This document shows, in pieces, positions 20,658 through 31,500 of a stretch of 64,000 nucleotides of DNA. The translations under genes and the position numbers were made by a program. Below the pieces are notes generated by a model. It was given only the letters and a program-made list of their open reading frames with translations. It was not told the origin of the DNA and ran no database searches. The stretch is from Flavobacterium johnsoniae (GTDB lineage: Bacteria; Bacteroidota; Bacteroidia; Flavobacteriales; Flavobacteriaceae), in contig NZ_CP103794.1 in the NCBI RefSeq assembly GCF_030388325.1, forward strand, positions 3,968,001-4,032,000, given 5' to 3'. Each line of letters starts with the position of its first letter. Positions within the stretch are counted from its first letter, which is position 1.

Positions 20658-22592
20658 TTATAACAATTTGAAATTGCTTATTCCTTGCTCTAGCCAATTC
20701 TTGTAAAAATCAATATCAGGATTATATGCCGTTGGAGTATTCAGAGCTTTTCCTTCATGATCAATCATTACATAATAAGGTTGTGCGTTGGTTTTATATT
20801 TCAGAATCTGAAATTCACTCCATTTCTGTCCTGTATATTTTAATTTTTCTCCCGTGATTTCTGAAACCGTTTGTTCATTTTCAGGTATTTCTCTTTTATC
20901 ATCAACATACAGAGAAATTACAATCACATCATTTTTCAAATGTTTTAAAACATTCTCATCAGGCCAAACTTTTTCTTCCATTTTTCTACAGTTTACGCAA
21001 GCATATCCTGTAAAATCGAGCATTACGGGTTTATTTTCTTTTTTAGCGTAAGCCATTCCTGCTTCATAATCATGAAACGTGATTATATTATGCGGTCCTG
21101 ATTCTGCACCATTTGGAATAGCTGATTCTGCAGTTATGGCTGAACTCATCGAAGTTCCAATTCCATCTGGAGATTCGCTGTAATGCATTGGAGGAGGAAA
21201 TCCACTAATTAATTTTAAAGGTGCGCCCCAAAGTCCAGGAATTAAATAGATTGTAAAAGTTAAAACCAAAAGTCCAAACCCAAGTCTGCCTACTGAAATG
21301 TGGTTCAGCGGAGAATCATGAGGAAGTGTAATTTTTCCAAATAAATAAAAAGCAAGTGCTCCGAAAACTGCAATCCAAATAGCTAGAAAAACTTCTCTTT
21401 CTAACCAATGAAGCTGTAAAACCAAATCTGCATTGGATAAAAATTTGAATGCCAGTGCGAGTTCCAAAAATCCAAGAACTACTTTTACTGTATTAAGCCA
21501 GCCTCCAGACTTTGGCAATGCATTTAACCAACCCGGAAAAGCAGCAAATAATGAAAACGGAAGTGCTATAGCGGTTGAAAAACCAAGCATTCCTGCAATT
21601 GGAGCGATTCCGCCTTTTGAAGCCGCTTGAACTAATAATGTCCCCACAATTGGTCCTGTACATGAAAAGGAAACAACTGCCAAAGCCAAAGCCATAAAAA
21701 AGATGCCTATTAATCCGCCTCTGTCTGCTTGAGAATCTACTTTATTTGCCAGTTTATTTGGAAGCACGATTTCAAAAGCACCAAGAAATGATATGGCAAA
21801 AACTACTAATAAAATAAAGAATATTAGATTAAACCAAACATTTGTAGAAAGTGCATTGAGCGAATCTGCACCAAAAATTGCGGTTACAAGCGAACCTAAT
21901 AAAACGTAAATAATTATAATTGAAATTCCGTAAATTATAGCATTTCGGATTCCTGCTGCTTTTGTTTTACTCTGTTTTGTAAAAAAGCTAACCGTCATCG
22001 GGATCATTGGAAAAACGCAAGGTGTTAACAATGCAGCAAAGCCTGATAAGAATGAAACAATGAAAATTGCCAGAAGTCCTTTATCTGAATCTGATTCGTT
22101 TTTTATGGGTTCTGAAATTGCATTTTCTTTCTTTGGCGAAATAGTTTTGGTTAAATCAAAAACCAATTCAACACTTTGAAGTTCAGAAACTGATGTTTTA
22201 TTTCCTATTGCAAACTCAACGAAAGCTTTAACCGAATTTGTTTCTTTTGAAACCTTGATTTTCTGTTTAAATGTGACTTTCTTTTCAAAGACTTTTGTTT
22301 TAGATTTTAAAACAGAATCTTCTATTATTATACCCTCATCTTCAGTTGTGTTTCCTAAAAGGCTAAAATTACCTTCACTGTCATCAAACATAAAAGTAGT
22401 TGCGATTGTGCTTTTTCCCGAAACATTTTGAGAATATAAATGCCAATCTGGAAGAATTTCTGCTTCTGCCGACAAAATATATTCTTTATCTGATATTTTT
22501 TCTACCGCAGTTTTCCAGAGCACCGAATCCGTTTTTTGTCCGTAACTAAAAGTCAAGGTTAAAAAGAACAGTAAATAAATTACTTTTTTCAT
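20658..22592 (-). CDS. dsbD: Thiol:disulfide interchange protein DsbD
   Basis: A 644-residue inner-membrane reductant importer that passes electrons from cytoplasmic thioredoxin to periplasmic thiol proteins. After a signal peptide comes an N-terminal DsbD-alpha-like domain (about 20-150), then eight or so membrane helices (about 172-475) with the two conserved Cys in TPCVFPMIP and SFSCTGP. A C-terminal thioredoxin domain has CVNC at 532-535. The order is the classic alpha-beta-gamma arrangement. It lies 15 bases after a second, free copy of the alpha-type domain and downstream of three thioredoxin-fold genes, which it should keep reduced. Confidence 0.93.
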   Translation of the reverse strand: MKKVIYLLFFLTLTFSYGQKTDSVLWKTAVEKISDKEYILSAEAEILPDWHLYSQNVSGKSTIATTFMFDDSEGNFSLLGNTTEDEGIIIEDSVLKSKTKVFEKKVTFKQKIKVSKETNSVKAFVEFAIGNKTSVSELQSVELVFDLTKTISPKKENAISEPIKNESDSDKGLLAIFIVSFLSGFAALLTPCVFPMIPMTVSFFTKQSKTKAAGIRNAIIYGISIIIIYVLLGSLVTAIFGADSLNALSTNVWFNLIFFILLVVFAISFLGAFEIVLPNKLANKVDSQADRGGLIGIFFMALALAVVSFSCTGPIVGTLLVQAASKGGIAPIAGMLGFSTAIALPFSLFAAFPGWLNALPKSGGWLNTVKVVLGFLELALAFKFLSNADLVLQLHWLEREVFLAIWIAVFGALAFYLFGKITLPHDSPLNHISVGRLGFGLLVLTFTIYLIPGLWGAPLKLISGFPPPMHYSESPDGIGTSMSSAITAESAIPNGAESGPHNIITFHDYEAGMAYAKKENKPVMLDFTGYACVNCRKMEEKVWPDENVLKHLKNDVIVISLYVDDKREIPENEQTVSEITGEKLKYTGQKWSEFQILKYKTNAQPYYVMIDHEGKALNTPTAYNPDIDFYKNWLEQGISNFKLL

Positions 22593-22607
22593 AAATCTGG
22601 ATTTCTG

Positions 22608-23054
22608 TTATTTCATTTTAAACAACAATTCAGCTTCTTTTGGCGGAAGACATTTTGTATCATCACAAGCCATAAATTCAACAGAAGCCTTAATCTGTTT
22701 GGGCGATTTATCTTTTAATTTAATGCGCTGTTTAAAAATGGTTTTATTTTCAAAATATTTGATTTTCATTCCGTAAATCGGATCATTTACAACATGTCCT
22801 TCTTCTTCTTTGGTATTTCCTTTTTTCAAATATTCTCCTTTTCCCTCAAAAGAAAATTTAGTTGGAAGAGGTCCTTCTTCTGGAACGGTTTGCGAATATA
22901 AATGCCAGCCTTTTTCTATTGCCGCTTTTGCAATAAGTTCATATTCTGATTCTGAGATTTTTACGACACTTGTAGTCCATTTTACTGGATTGTATACTTG
23001 AGCTTTAACCCCCACAGTCAACAACAATAAAAGGATTGCTATTATTTTTTTCAT
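22608..23054 (-). CDS. Periplasmic DsbD N-terminal-domain protein
   Basis: A 148-residue exported protein with a Sec signal peptide (cleavage after GVKA, residue 18) and one domain of the DsbD-alpha type. The sequence pattern is shared with the N-terminal part of the adjacent DsbD (KWTTSVVKIS, GWHLYSQTVPEEGPL against WKTAVEKIS, DWHLYSQNVSGKS). A CDDTKC pair near the C-terminus (Cys131 and Cys136) may be its redox site. Probably it carries electrons from DsbD to periplasmic substrates. The gap to dsbD is 15 bases, so the two are co-transcribed. DsbD itself carries SVSELQ where this protein has CDDTKC, so the redox cysteines may reside only in this free copy. Confidence 0.83.
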   Translation of the reverse strand: MKKIIAILLLLLTVGVKAQVYNPVKWTTSVVKISESEYELIAKAAIEKGWHLYSQTVPEEGPLPTKFSFEGKGEYLKKGNTKEEEGHVVNDPIYGMKIKYFENKTIFKQRIKLKDKSPKQIKASVEFMACDDTKCLPPKEAELLFKMK

Positions 23055-23134
23055 TTTTTTTACTTGTTTAATCTTATTTTACTGCGATGTTTTTACCTGC
23101 CTAAATTCAATATTTAAGCAGGCCTATTTCAGAA

Positions 23135-24349
23135 TTATTTATTAGCAAAAATTCTTTTTAAATCTTCGTCCATTCTTGCGTCATCATCTTCTCCTCCATC
23201 ATATCTGGCAACGATAATTCCGTTTGGATCAACTAAAATTTTGGTTGGAAGTACATGAATATTATAGCCTTCGCTAATATCTTTTTCAGGATTTATTTTT
23301 TCATAAGTTCCTTCTTTAAGCTCATAACCTCTAAGAACATGTTTCCAAACTCCAATTCCGTCTTTTTCTACCGCTTTTCTCCATTTATCATGCGCTCTAT
23401 CATCGTCAGAAACGCCTAAAATTTCCAATCCTTTTGGTTTGTATTCACCATACAATTTTAATAAATGCGGATTTCCTTTTCGGCAAGGCACGCACCACGA
23501 AGCCCAGAAATCAACCAATAAATATTTTCCTTTAAAATCATCTAGTTTTATCGGATTTCCATTAATATCAACTGTGTTGAAAGGTCCAGCCGCTGCGCCA
23601 GGAACGCCTTTTTTCATGTTTTCTATATCGGCTTCCAGACTTTTAGCCATTTCTCCTTTTTTGTATAATGGATTAAAGCTATCATAATACGCTTTCGCTT
23701 CATCGTATTTAAGATTTCTAGTATTCATTCGTAACAAAAACAAGCTATAATATGATTTTGGATTGTCCTTCATAAACTGAAAAGAGGCATTTTCGTATTC
23801 TTTGTACATTGGTTCTAAACGTCCTCTTGCATCATTGTCTTCATACTTAATGGCTTCAAGAACTTCTTCACTTTTTTTAGCAACTCTTGCGTCATCGTAT
23901 TTTTTTCTAATGGCATCAAACTGATCTAATTCCTTTTTATATTTCAATCTAATCTTGTCGGTGATTGCATTGTATTTATAGACATCGTCCTGAGCTTTTG
24001 AACCTTTAAGTTTTGATTTTGATAAATCTGCATAATTTAATTGCAACGTCATTGGAGACGGTTCTGCAAAAAGAGATACATAAGCTTTCTCAGTCATTTT
24101 TCTTTGATCAGAAGTATTGGCGAATGCAACGTATTCAACAGGATCTTGTAATTCTCCAGTAATCTGAAATTTTCCTTTATTTACTTGAATACTGTCCGTT
24201 TTTTTTCCGTGCATAAAGTAAATTTTACCATCAGTTAATCCCGTTACAGTTCCGTCAATTTTAAATTTTCCTTGCGCTTCACAGTCATTTGCAAAGCCTT
24301 GAAACAGCAGACATACAAGCGCTGTCTTAATTATATTTAAGTTTTTCAT
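23135..24349 (-). CDS. TlpA-type periplasmic thioredoxin with DUF4369 (copy 1)
   Basis: A 404-residue exported thiol-disulfide oxidoreductase. A signal peptide ends near CEAQ (residue 26), a DUF4369 domain spans about 28-125, and a charged helical linker leads to a C-terminal TlpA/redoxin domain (about 250-400) with the active site WCVPC, Cys286 and Cys289, and the cis-Pro region HVLPTKILVDP. It is a near-tandem paralogue of the next gene upstream (29 bases away), with the redoxin domain almost unchanged and the linker more diverged. It should reduce or isomerise disulfides of a periplasmic substrate, with DsbD encoded two genes downstream as electron source. Confidence 0.9.
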   Translation of the reverse strand: MKNLNIIKTALVCLLFQGFANDCEAQGKFKIDGTVTGLTDGKIYFMHGKKTDSIQVNKGKFQITGELQDPVEYVAFANTSDQRKMTEKAYVSLFAEPSPMTLQLNYADLSKSKLKGSKAQDDVYKYNAITDKIRLKYKKELDQFDAIRKKYDDARVAKKSEEVLEAIKYEDNDARGRLEPMYKEYENASFQFMKDNPKSYYSLFLLRMNTRNLKYDEAKAYYDSFNPLYKKGEMAKSLEADIENMKKGVPGAAAGPFNTVDINGNPIKLDDFKGKYLLVDFWASWCVPCRKGNPHLLKLYGEYKPKGLEILGVSDDDRAHDKWRKAVEKDGIGVWKHVLRGYELKEGTYEKINPEKDISEGYNIHVLPTKILVDPNGIIVARYDGGEDDDARMDEDLKRIFANK

Positions 24350-24378
24350 TTGCTCTTTTTTTAAGTTTTAACAATCGA

Positions 24379-25590
24379 TTATTTTGTTTTAAAAATCTTC
24401 GCCAAATCTTCATCCATTTTTTTGTCGTCTGCTTCACCACCGTCATATCTGGCAACGATAATTCCGTTTGGATCTACTAAAATTTTAGTTGGCAAAGAAT
24501 GAATATTATAGCCTTCGCTAATATCCTCATCGATATTTATTCTTTCATGCGTTCCTTCTTTGTATTGAAGTCCTCTTAAAACATGGCGCCAAACTCCAAT
24601 TCCGTCTTTTTCAACAGCTTTTTTCCATTTATCCTCATTTCTATCATCATCAGAAACACCTAAAATTTCCAATCCTTTTGGTTTATATTCTGCGTATAAC
24701 TTTAATAAATGCGGATTTCCTTTTCGGCACGGAACGCACCAAGAAGCCCAGAAATCAATCAAAACATATTTTCCTTTAAAGTCTTCCAATTTTAAAGGAT
24801 TTCCGTTAATGTCTTTGGTATTAAAAGATCCAGCTGGAACGCCAGGAATACCTTTCTTCATTTTTTCTATTTCAGCCAGTAAGTATTTTCCTGACTCAGT
24901 ATTTTTATAAAGCGGATTAAAACTGTCGTAATAAACTTTAGCTTCGTCATAAGTCATTCCGTTAAGGTAGTACAACAGCGTATTCATACTGAAATAAGAT
25001 TTCGGATTATCCTTGATGAATTTCAATGTTACCGTTCTCATTTCAGCGTAAGCTGGTTCTAAAAACTCTTTTGCATCATTAATTTCATATTTGATGGCTT
25101 CCGTAGTTTTTTCATCTTTTTTTGCAGCTACAGCGTCATCGTACTTCTTGCCAAGAACCTCAACTTTGTCAAACTCTTTTTTGTACTTTTTTGTAATTTG
25201 AGCTATTAAAGCATCGTATTTATAATTATCATCTTGCGTTTTAGATCCAGTTAAAACACCTTTTCTAAAATCAGTATAATTTAGTTTTAAAATCTGATTG
25301 CCAGGCTCCACAAAAAAAGACACAAAGGTTGATTGATCTCTATAATTTATTTCTGAATTTTTCATTAAAGCCACATTAGCTACAGGCTCAGTCATTTCAG
25401 CTTCAAATTGAAACTTTCCATTTTTTACTTCGAGCGGTACAACAGTGTTATTTTTATAGGTGTAGATTTTACCATTAGTTAAACCTGTAATAGTTCCATC
25501 AATATGAAATTTCTGCTGCGCCGATACCTCATTCAAAGCGCACAAGAACAAGCTAAGAACAGTGATTTTTATTATTCCAAAATGTTTCAT
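24379..25590 (-). CDS. TlpA-type periplasmic thioredoxin with DUF4369 (copy 2)
   Basis: A 403-residue paralogue of the downstream neighbour with the same layout: signal peptide ending near VSAQ, DUF4369 (about 27-125), helical linker, and a TlpA/redoxin domain with WCVPC (Cys285, Cys288) and HSLPTKILVDP. The last 150 residues of the two copies are close to identical in stretches (GKYVLIDFWASWCVPCRKG against GKYLLVDFWASWCVPCRKG), which suggests a fairly recent duplication or gene conversion. It follows the third thioredoxin-fold gene by 18 bases. Confidence 0.9.
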   Translation of the reverse strand: MKHFGIIKITVLSLFLCALNEVSAQQKFHIDGTITGLTNGKIYTYKNNTVVPLEVKNGKFQFEAEMTEPVANVALMKNSEINYRDQSTFVSFFVEPGNQILKLNYTDFRKGVLTGSKTQDDNYKYDALIAQITKKYKKEFDKVEVLGKKYDDAVAAKKDEKTTEAIKYEINDAKEFLEPAYAEMRTVTLKFIKDNPKSYFSMNTLLYYLNGMTYDEAKVYYDSFNPLYKNTESGKYLLAEIEKMKKGIPGVPAGSFNTKDINGNPLKLEDFKGKYVLIDFWASWCVPCRKGNPHLLKLYAEYKPKGLEILGVSDDDRNEDKWKKAVEKDGIGVWRHVLRGLQYKEGTHERINIDEDISEGYNIHSLPTKILVDPNGIIVARYDGGEADDKKMDEDLAKIFKTK

Positions 25591-25608
25591 AATGCTATAT
25601 TTTTAATT

Positions 25609-26817
25609 TTATAAATTTTCGATTTTGGTTTTTAGAGCCAGTACTCTTGCATTTGGTTCATCGCCTTTATCAGAAGATTTTTTGATGTAAGCGTTGATGT
25701 TTTCTAATCCTTTTTCTTTATTAGACGTTTTAAGATAAAGACTTGCCAAACAATAATTTACTGCCAATGATTCTGGATCTGCATTTTTTACATTTTCAAC
25801 CATTGTAATTGCTTTTTGTTCTAAACCTGCTTTTTCTAAATCAGGATTAACTGCTACGCTGTAAGCCGTGTTAATGTAACTTGACAATGCTTCTTTAGGA
25901 TTCTTTGCAAATGCTTCGTCTGCTTTTTTCTTGTTGAAATCAAACCAGGTATCATATTGTTTTTTAGCTAAATAGTATTGTCCGTAGTAGTAATTATTCA
26001 TTAAATCTTGCTGTGGAGAAACATAATCTTTCTGTGTTTCTGCAATCGCTTTGTCTAATTCTGGCAATGTTTTTTTAGTGGCTATTTCTGTTACATAATT
26101 TGATATTGCCGTTCCAATTACATAATCATAACTTTCTTTTCCGATGTATGGCTTCTCAAGAAAAGCTTTCTTGTTTTTTATAAGATAATTGTAGATTTTG
26201 CTTTTATAATCAACTCCAGCATGTGCAATTACAGTAAAACCATCTTCTGTTAAATATTGTTCTGGCTTCATTGTTGGAAAAACATCTTTGCCCACTTTTG
26301 CTATGGCTTCTAAATTGTATGCTGTATATAAAGCTTTTACATATTGTGCTAAAAAAGCCATATCACGATTTCCAGACTGATATTGTTTTTCAAGATAATC
26401 AAGCTGTTTTGTAGGATCGAAAGCAATTTTTGCCTGCTGAATAAAATCTTCTGCTTTTTCTGCACCTGTAGCTCTGTGTACCACTTTGCCATCAGAATCC
26501 ATAAAAAGCAGCGTTGGATAAGCATTTACACTATACGTTTTTGCTAATTCGATTCCTTCTCCTTTTTCCATATCCATCTTGATGCTTACGAAATTGGCAT
26601 TCATATATTCTCCGACTTGTGCTTGCGGAAAAATTTCTTTTGCCATCATTTTACAAGGTCCACACCAAGTCGTAAAACAATCCATAAAAAGCAGTTTCTT
26701 TTCTGCTTTGGCTTTTGCCAGCGCTTCTTTGAATGTATTGTGCTCAAAAGAAATTCCTTGTGCGCCTAGTTTTGGTAACACCAAAAACATTACTATTACA
26801 ATTGCGATTTTTTTCAT
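25609..26817 (-). CDS. Exported thioredoxin-fold protein with helical C-terminal half
   Basis: A 402-residue exported protein. A signal peptide ends near KLGAQ (residue 20). A thioredoxin-like domain at about 25-130 carries CGPC (Cys52, Cys55) and the cis-Pro region AYPTLLFMD. The rest (about 140-400) is helical and probably TPR-like. It is the first gene of the thiol group, 189 bases after susD and behind a strong stem-loop, and runs into the two TlpA genes with an 18-base gap. It probably docks a partner through the helical half while the thioredoxin half handles disulfides; that is inferred. Confidence 0.88.
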   Translation of the reverse strand: MKKIAIVIVMFLVLPKLGAQGISFEHNTFKEALAKAKAEKKLLFMDCFTTWCGPCKMMAKEIFPQAQVGEYMNANFVSIKMDMEKGEGIELAKTYSVNAYPTLLFMDSDGKVVHRATGAEKAEDFIQQAKIAFDPTKQLDYLEKQYQSGNRDMAFLAQYVKALYTAYNLEAIAKVGKDVFPTMKPEQYLTEDGFTVIAHAGVDYKSKIYNYLIKNKKAFLEKPYIGKESYDYVIGTAISNYVTEIATKKTLPELDKAIAETQKDYVSPQQDLMNNYYYGQYYLAKKQYDTWFDFNKKKADEAFAKNPKEALSSYINTAYSVAVNPDLEKAGLEQKAITMVENVKNADPESLAVNYCLASLYLKTSNKEKGLENINAYIKKSSDKGDEPNARVLALKTKIENL

Positions 26818-26950
26818 TTTTTGTTGATTAGATTATTTATAGTTATTATTTTTTCTTTGAAATTGCCTTAAAAAAAGACATAAGAATGGCTGTACACCTA
26901 TAAAAAATAAGTGAATTCTTAAATTTTTAAAATTCAAATTGAATAATTAA

Positions 26951-26993
26951 GACTAGGGAAATTTGCAGAGGAAAAAATCAAATTTCCCTAGTC
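26951..26993 (-). terminator. Strong stem-loop between susD and the thioredoxin genes
   Basis: A perfect 15-base stem (26951-26965 and 26979-26993, GACTAGGGAAATTTG) with a 13-base loop lies in the 189-base gap after susD. There is no long T run behind it, so it may be an attenuator or an mRNA-stabilising 3' structure rather than a full stop. Confidence 0.7.
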
Positions 26994-27006
26994 TTTATTT
27001 TAAAGA

Positions 27007-28503
27007 TTAATACGACGGATTTTGTTTAATAACGTGATTCCCCGCATCTATAGATTCTGTTGGAATTGGCAGAATAAATTTGTCTGAATTTGTTGCTGTT
27101 GCTTTTACATCAGACACTTTAAATCCAGTTCCAAAACCATCAGCATAATCGTATCTGATTAAATCAAACCAAGTTTCACCGCCTTCGGCATATAATTCGG
27201 CTAATTTTTCAAAACGAACAGCTGTCAAAAACTGAGATAGAGAAATTATATTTGGATAGGTTTCAAAACCATTTCCGCCAGTTGTTACTGCTCCTGCTCT
27301 GGTTCTAATTGTATTTATTGCCGAAAGTGCATCGGTAGTTACTGCATTATTTGCTCTTGCGCTGGCTTCGGCTAAAATTAAATAAACCTCCGCCATACGC
27401 ATATGGTAAAACAATTCATTAGTTCCTGATGTGAAATACGAAGTATATTTAGTCGTATAAAAACCTCCGTATTGAAGATTGGTTATAAAAATAGAAGTTC
27501 TTGCAGTATCATAAGTAATAGTTTGTGAACCAACAGTCATACTTCCAGCAATAGCATTTTTATAAACTTGAGAAATATTAGCCGAAAATCCGCTGTAATA
27601 ATTTCCAATTCCCAATCCTGCATTTGATTCACCAGCTGTTCCGAATAAAATTTCAGAGCTTGTAAAAATAGTAGCCGAATCATGATCGTCAAAAATAGCT
27701 CCATAAGTCGGTTCTAGTTTAAAATTAGAACCACCTGTCGCAATAATATCTTTACATAAAGCTGCGGCATTCGCATAATCGCCTTTATACAATAATACTC
27801 TAGCTTTTAATCCTTTTGCAAAGGTTTTATTGGTGTATTTTTTATTTCTAAGATCCGGTGCATTTGCAATACCTTCATCCAAATCGGCAATTATAGCCGT
27901 GTACGTTTCGGCAACTGTATTTCTTGGACTTATTTCTGAATTTTTTACTGGCGCAGTTCTAACTAAAATTCCGTATTCTGAATTCACATCATAAAACTGT
28001 CCGAAAGTACGAAGCAAATAAAAATGCCCTAATGCTCTTAAAATCTTGGCTTCTGCCAAAATCTCCGCTTTTCTTCCTGGCGTTGTAAAAACTTTATTAT
28101 CAAGTAACGTTACTTTTTCGATAAGCCAGTTTGTACGGTTAATTAAATCATATAAACCACCGTAAATATATTTTGTATCTCCAGCTCCTGTTGCAATTGG
28201 GTTATTATTTGCCCAACCAGATGGTTCAGGTTGTGCAGCTCCACTTGAACCGTTATTACTGTAACCGCTCATAATATCTGGAACTAAATAAAATATCGGA
28301 AATGCACCTCCCGCACTTTTTTGTCTAAATGCTGCATAAGCACCTGTAAGCGCTAATTCTGCTGACGATTCACTATTAATTGCTACATCAGCTTCTAGTG
28401 CGTAAGGCGGTTTGTAATCATCTAAATCTTCAGTTAACTGGCACGAAGTTACAGTAAGCGCCGCACTTACTAAACCTATGTATATATATTTTAAATTTTT
28501 CAT
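27007..28503 (-). CDS. SusD/RagB-family lipoprotein (thiol/M16 locus)
   Basis: A 498-residue SusD homologue with a lipoprotein signal ending in VTSC (Cys21). It has the N-terminal SusD-like part (EILAEAKILRALGHFYLLRTFGQFYDV) and the RagB/SusD C-terminal domain ending NPSY. It should cap the SusC channel encoded 31 bases upstream. No glycosidase or other carbohydrate gene accompanies the pair; the downstream genes are thiol-redox proteins and a peptidase, so the ligand may be a peptide or protein fragment, as known for RagA/RagB of Porphyromonas. That ligand is inferred. Confidence 0.92.
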   Translation of the reverse strand: MKNLKYIYIGLVSAALTVTSCQLTEDLDDYKPPYALEADVAINSESSAELALTGAYAAFRQKSAGGAFPIFYLVPDIMSGYSNNGSSGAAQPEPSGWANNNPIATGAGDTKYIYGGLYDLINRTNWLIEKVTLLDNKVFTTPGRKAEILAEAKILRALGHFYLLRTFGQFYDVNSEYGILVRTAPVKNSEISPRNTVAETYTAIIADLDEGIANAPDLRNKKYTNKTFAKGLKARVLLYKGDYANAAALCKDIIATGGSNFKLEPTYGAIFDDHDSATIFTSSEILFGTAGESNAGLGIGNYYSGFSANISQVYKNAIAGSMTVGSQTITYDTARTSIFITNLQYGGFYTTKYTSYFTSGTNELFYHMRMAEVYLILAEASARANNAVTTDALSAINTIRTRAGAVTTGGNGFETYPNIISLSQFLTAVRFEKLAELYAEGGETWFDLIRYDYADGFGTGFKVSDVKATATNSDKFILPIPTESIDAGNHVIKQNPSY

Positions 28504-28534
28504 TTCTGTCTTTTTTATAATTATTTACAATCAA

Positions 28535-31500
28535 TTAGAAAGTAACATTTAGAGAAAATGTAAAAGTTCTGACATTTGGATATGAATTTCCACCGTCTCT
28601 TGTAAAACCAGTTGTTCTGTTAGCAAAAGAAGTCGAAATAACATCTTCAGGATCTAGTCCAGGATAATCTGTAATTGTTATTAAATTATTACCGCTCAAA
28701 GACAATCTTACTTTAGAAAGTCCAGTATTTTTAAATAAACTTGAAGGCAAATTATAACCAATAGAAGCAGAACGTAACTTGATGTAAGATGCATCTACAA
28801 CCGATCTAGATGTTGCTGTATAACCATGTGTTGGCGATGCATATCTTGCGTAAGAAGCATTTGGATTTTCTGGTGTCCAAGTGTCAAAAACCTCTGGAGT
28901 AGGATTTGTAATAGCATCTGTATAGTACAAATTTGAAATTTTCTCGTACTGTCTTTGCGCTCCTTGAGAGAAGTTCCAGTTCATTGTGAAATCCCAGTTT
29001 TTATAGGTTACAGTATTATTCCAACCACCAAAATAATCTGGATTGATATCTCCAATTGGGCCACGATCTAAAGTGGTGATTTTTCCATCTCCATTTATAT
29101 CTTTAAAAATATAATCTCCTGGCTGTGTTAATGTACTTTGGTAAACACCACCAGCTGAAGCGTTCAATGCATCTATTTCAGCTTGCGTTTGTGCAATTTT
29201 AATAACATCATAACCCGTAATAACACCAAGCGGCTGTCCTTCAATAACGGTTTGTGATCCAGCACTTGCTCCATAAATATTGTCAACATTATTTTTTATA
29301 GTTGAAATATTGAAAGAAGAATTCCATCTGAAGTTTTTAGTTCTAAAAATATCTACTCCAATTAAAAATTCCCAGCCTTTATTAGAAACGTCTGCTACGT
29401 TTGTGTTCCAGCTGATAGATCCTGTTTCATAAGGAAGCGGAGTAAATAAAATAATTCCAGAAGTATTTTTTTCGAAATAAACTAATTCTCCAGTCAATCT
29501 GTTATTAAACATGCTAAAATCAATTCCTAAGTCTAATTGATTGGTTTCTTCCCATTTAATTTTAGAATTTGGAACTCCTGTAACCGCAATACCATTTTTG
29601 CCATCATAGAAAGAATCTCCATTCTCTAATGACTGATAATAAGCTAAATAAGTAAATGACGGAAGATTATCAGAACCTGTTCTACCAATAGAAGCTCTTA
29701 ATTTTAATTGATTGACAAAAGAAACTTCTTTCATAAAATCTTCATTATGAACATTCCAAGCTAAAGCTCCTGAAGGGAAAAACCCGTAACGATTATCTGG
29801 TCCGAACTTTGTAGATCCGTCTCTTCTGGCTGTAAAAGTTGCTAAATATTTTGATTTATAACTATAATTTACCCTTCCGAAGATCGAATTAAGTCCTTGT
29901 TCAATACTTTCACTTTCAACGCTATCAGTAAAGTTAGAAGAACCAATATTGATTAAAGTATCGTCATCAGGAAATCCTCTGTAATGTTGAGCGTTTGCAT
30001 CATAACGCGTACGATTCCATGAAACACCCGCCACTGCATCAATTCTATGATTTTCACTTATTGTTTTATTATAGCTTAAAGTATTCTCAAAAGCAGTTGT
30101 CCAGCCTTCGTTGTGCTGTACATCAAGTCTTGCACCTGGTCTGTCATAGTACAATCCATAAAATAAAGCATTAGTACTTTTAGAAGTTGAAAATCCGTTT
30201 GTTTCGTCTGAATTTACAGAAGCGTTTAACTGAGACTTGAATTTAAGTCCACTAATAATCTGTACTTCAGCATAAATAGAACCAAGTAAATTTTTAGAAA
30301 GTGCTTTAGATCTTGTTTGCATTCCGTCGCCTAAAGCCGTGTATTGCTCTCCATAGTTTCCTACGAAAGTAGAATACGAACCATCTTCATTAAATGCAGG
30401 TAAGTCTGGCCTGAAACTTCCAAGCGCAAGCGAATTAAATCCTTTAATTTTATTTATAGAATAATTGTAATTTACCGATCCTCCAACTTTGAAAGAGTTT
30501 GTTATATTCGCATCTAAATTTGTACTAAATGTATAACGTTTAAAATCATTTTCGATCATAACCCCTTGCTGATCAGAAATTCCGGCAGACATCATATAAT
30601 TAACTCTTTCGCTTCCACCATTTACATTAAAACTATATTGAGTCCACAATGCATTTTTGTTGGTAATTAAGTCTTGCCAGTTAGTATTGGCTTTTCCGAA
30701 ATAAGTATCAGGATTATTTACAATTGCAAATTCTTGCGGAAAATAAGACCAATACATCTCTGGATATTGATTTAAAGTTTGTTGTGCTTTTTCTGTAGAG
30801 AATTTAATATATTGATCCGCAGACAAATAATCATACATTTTTACAGGATTCTGAAATGTACTTGAGGCATTAAAAGAAAATCTTGGTGCCTGATTTCTCT
30901 TTCCTCTTTTTGTCGTTACGATAATTACCCCACTTGCAGCTCTAGAACCGTAGATTGCCGCAGCCGATGCATCTTTTAAAACGTCAATACGTTCTACATC
31001 ATCTGGATTAATTGCCAAAAGCGGATTTTCTCTAGAACCATAATTAATCAATCCTAAACTTTCTGAGTTTGGTGTAATCGAGATTGGTGTTCCGTCAATC
31101 ACATATAAAGGCTGGTTATCTCCTCTGATTTGTGTTAAACCACGAATATTAACAGAAGATCCTGCTCCTGGAGCTCCACCTCTGCTCGATACATTCACGC
31201 CCGGAATTTTTCCGATCAATGCATTATCAATTGTTTGTGTTTTAATTTGCTGAATATCTTCAGAAGTTATAGAACTTACAGAACCTGTAAGGTCTTTCTT
31301 TTTTGTAGTTCCGTAACCAACCACCATTACTTCTTCAAGAGCGCTTACTTCTTCTTTTAAAATAATAGAATAAGTAGTTTTACTTTTTGTGATTTCTTCT
31401 GTATAAAACTGAAAACCAATACCACTCGCTACCAAGTAATATCCAACTTCGGCTGTTATAGAAAAAGTTCCGTCGAAATCAGTTGTAGTTCCTCTGATAA

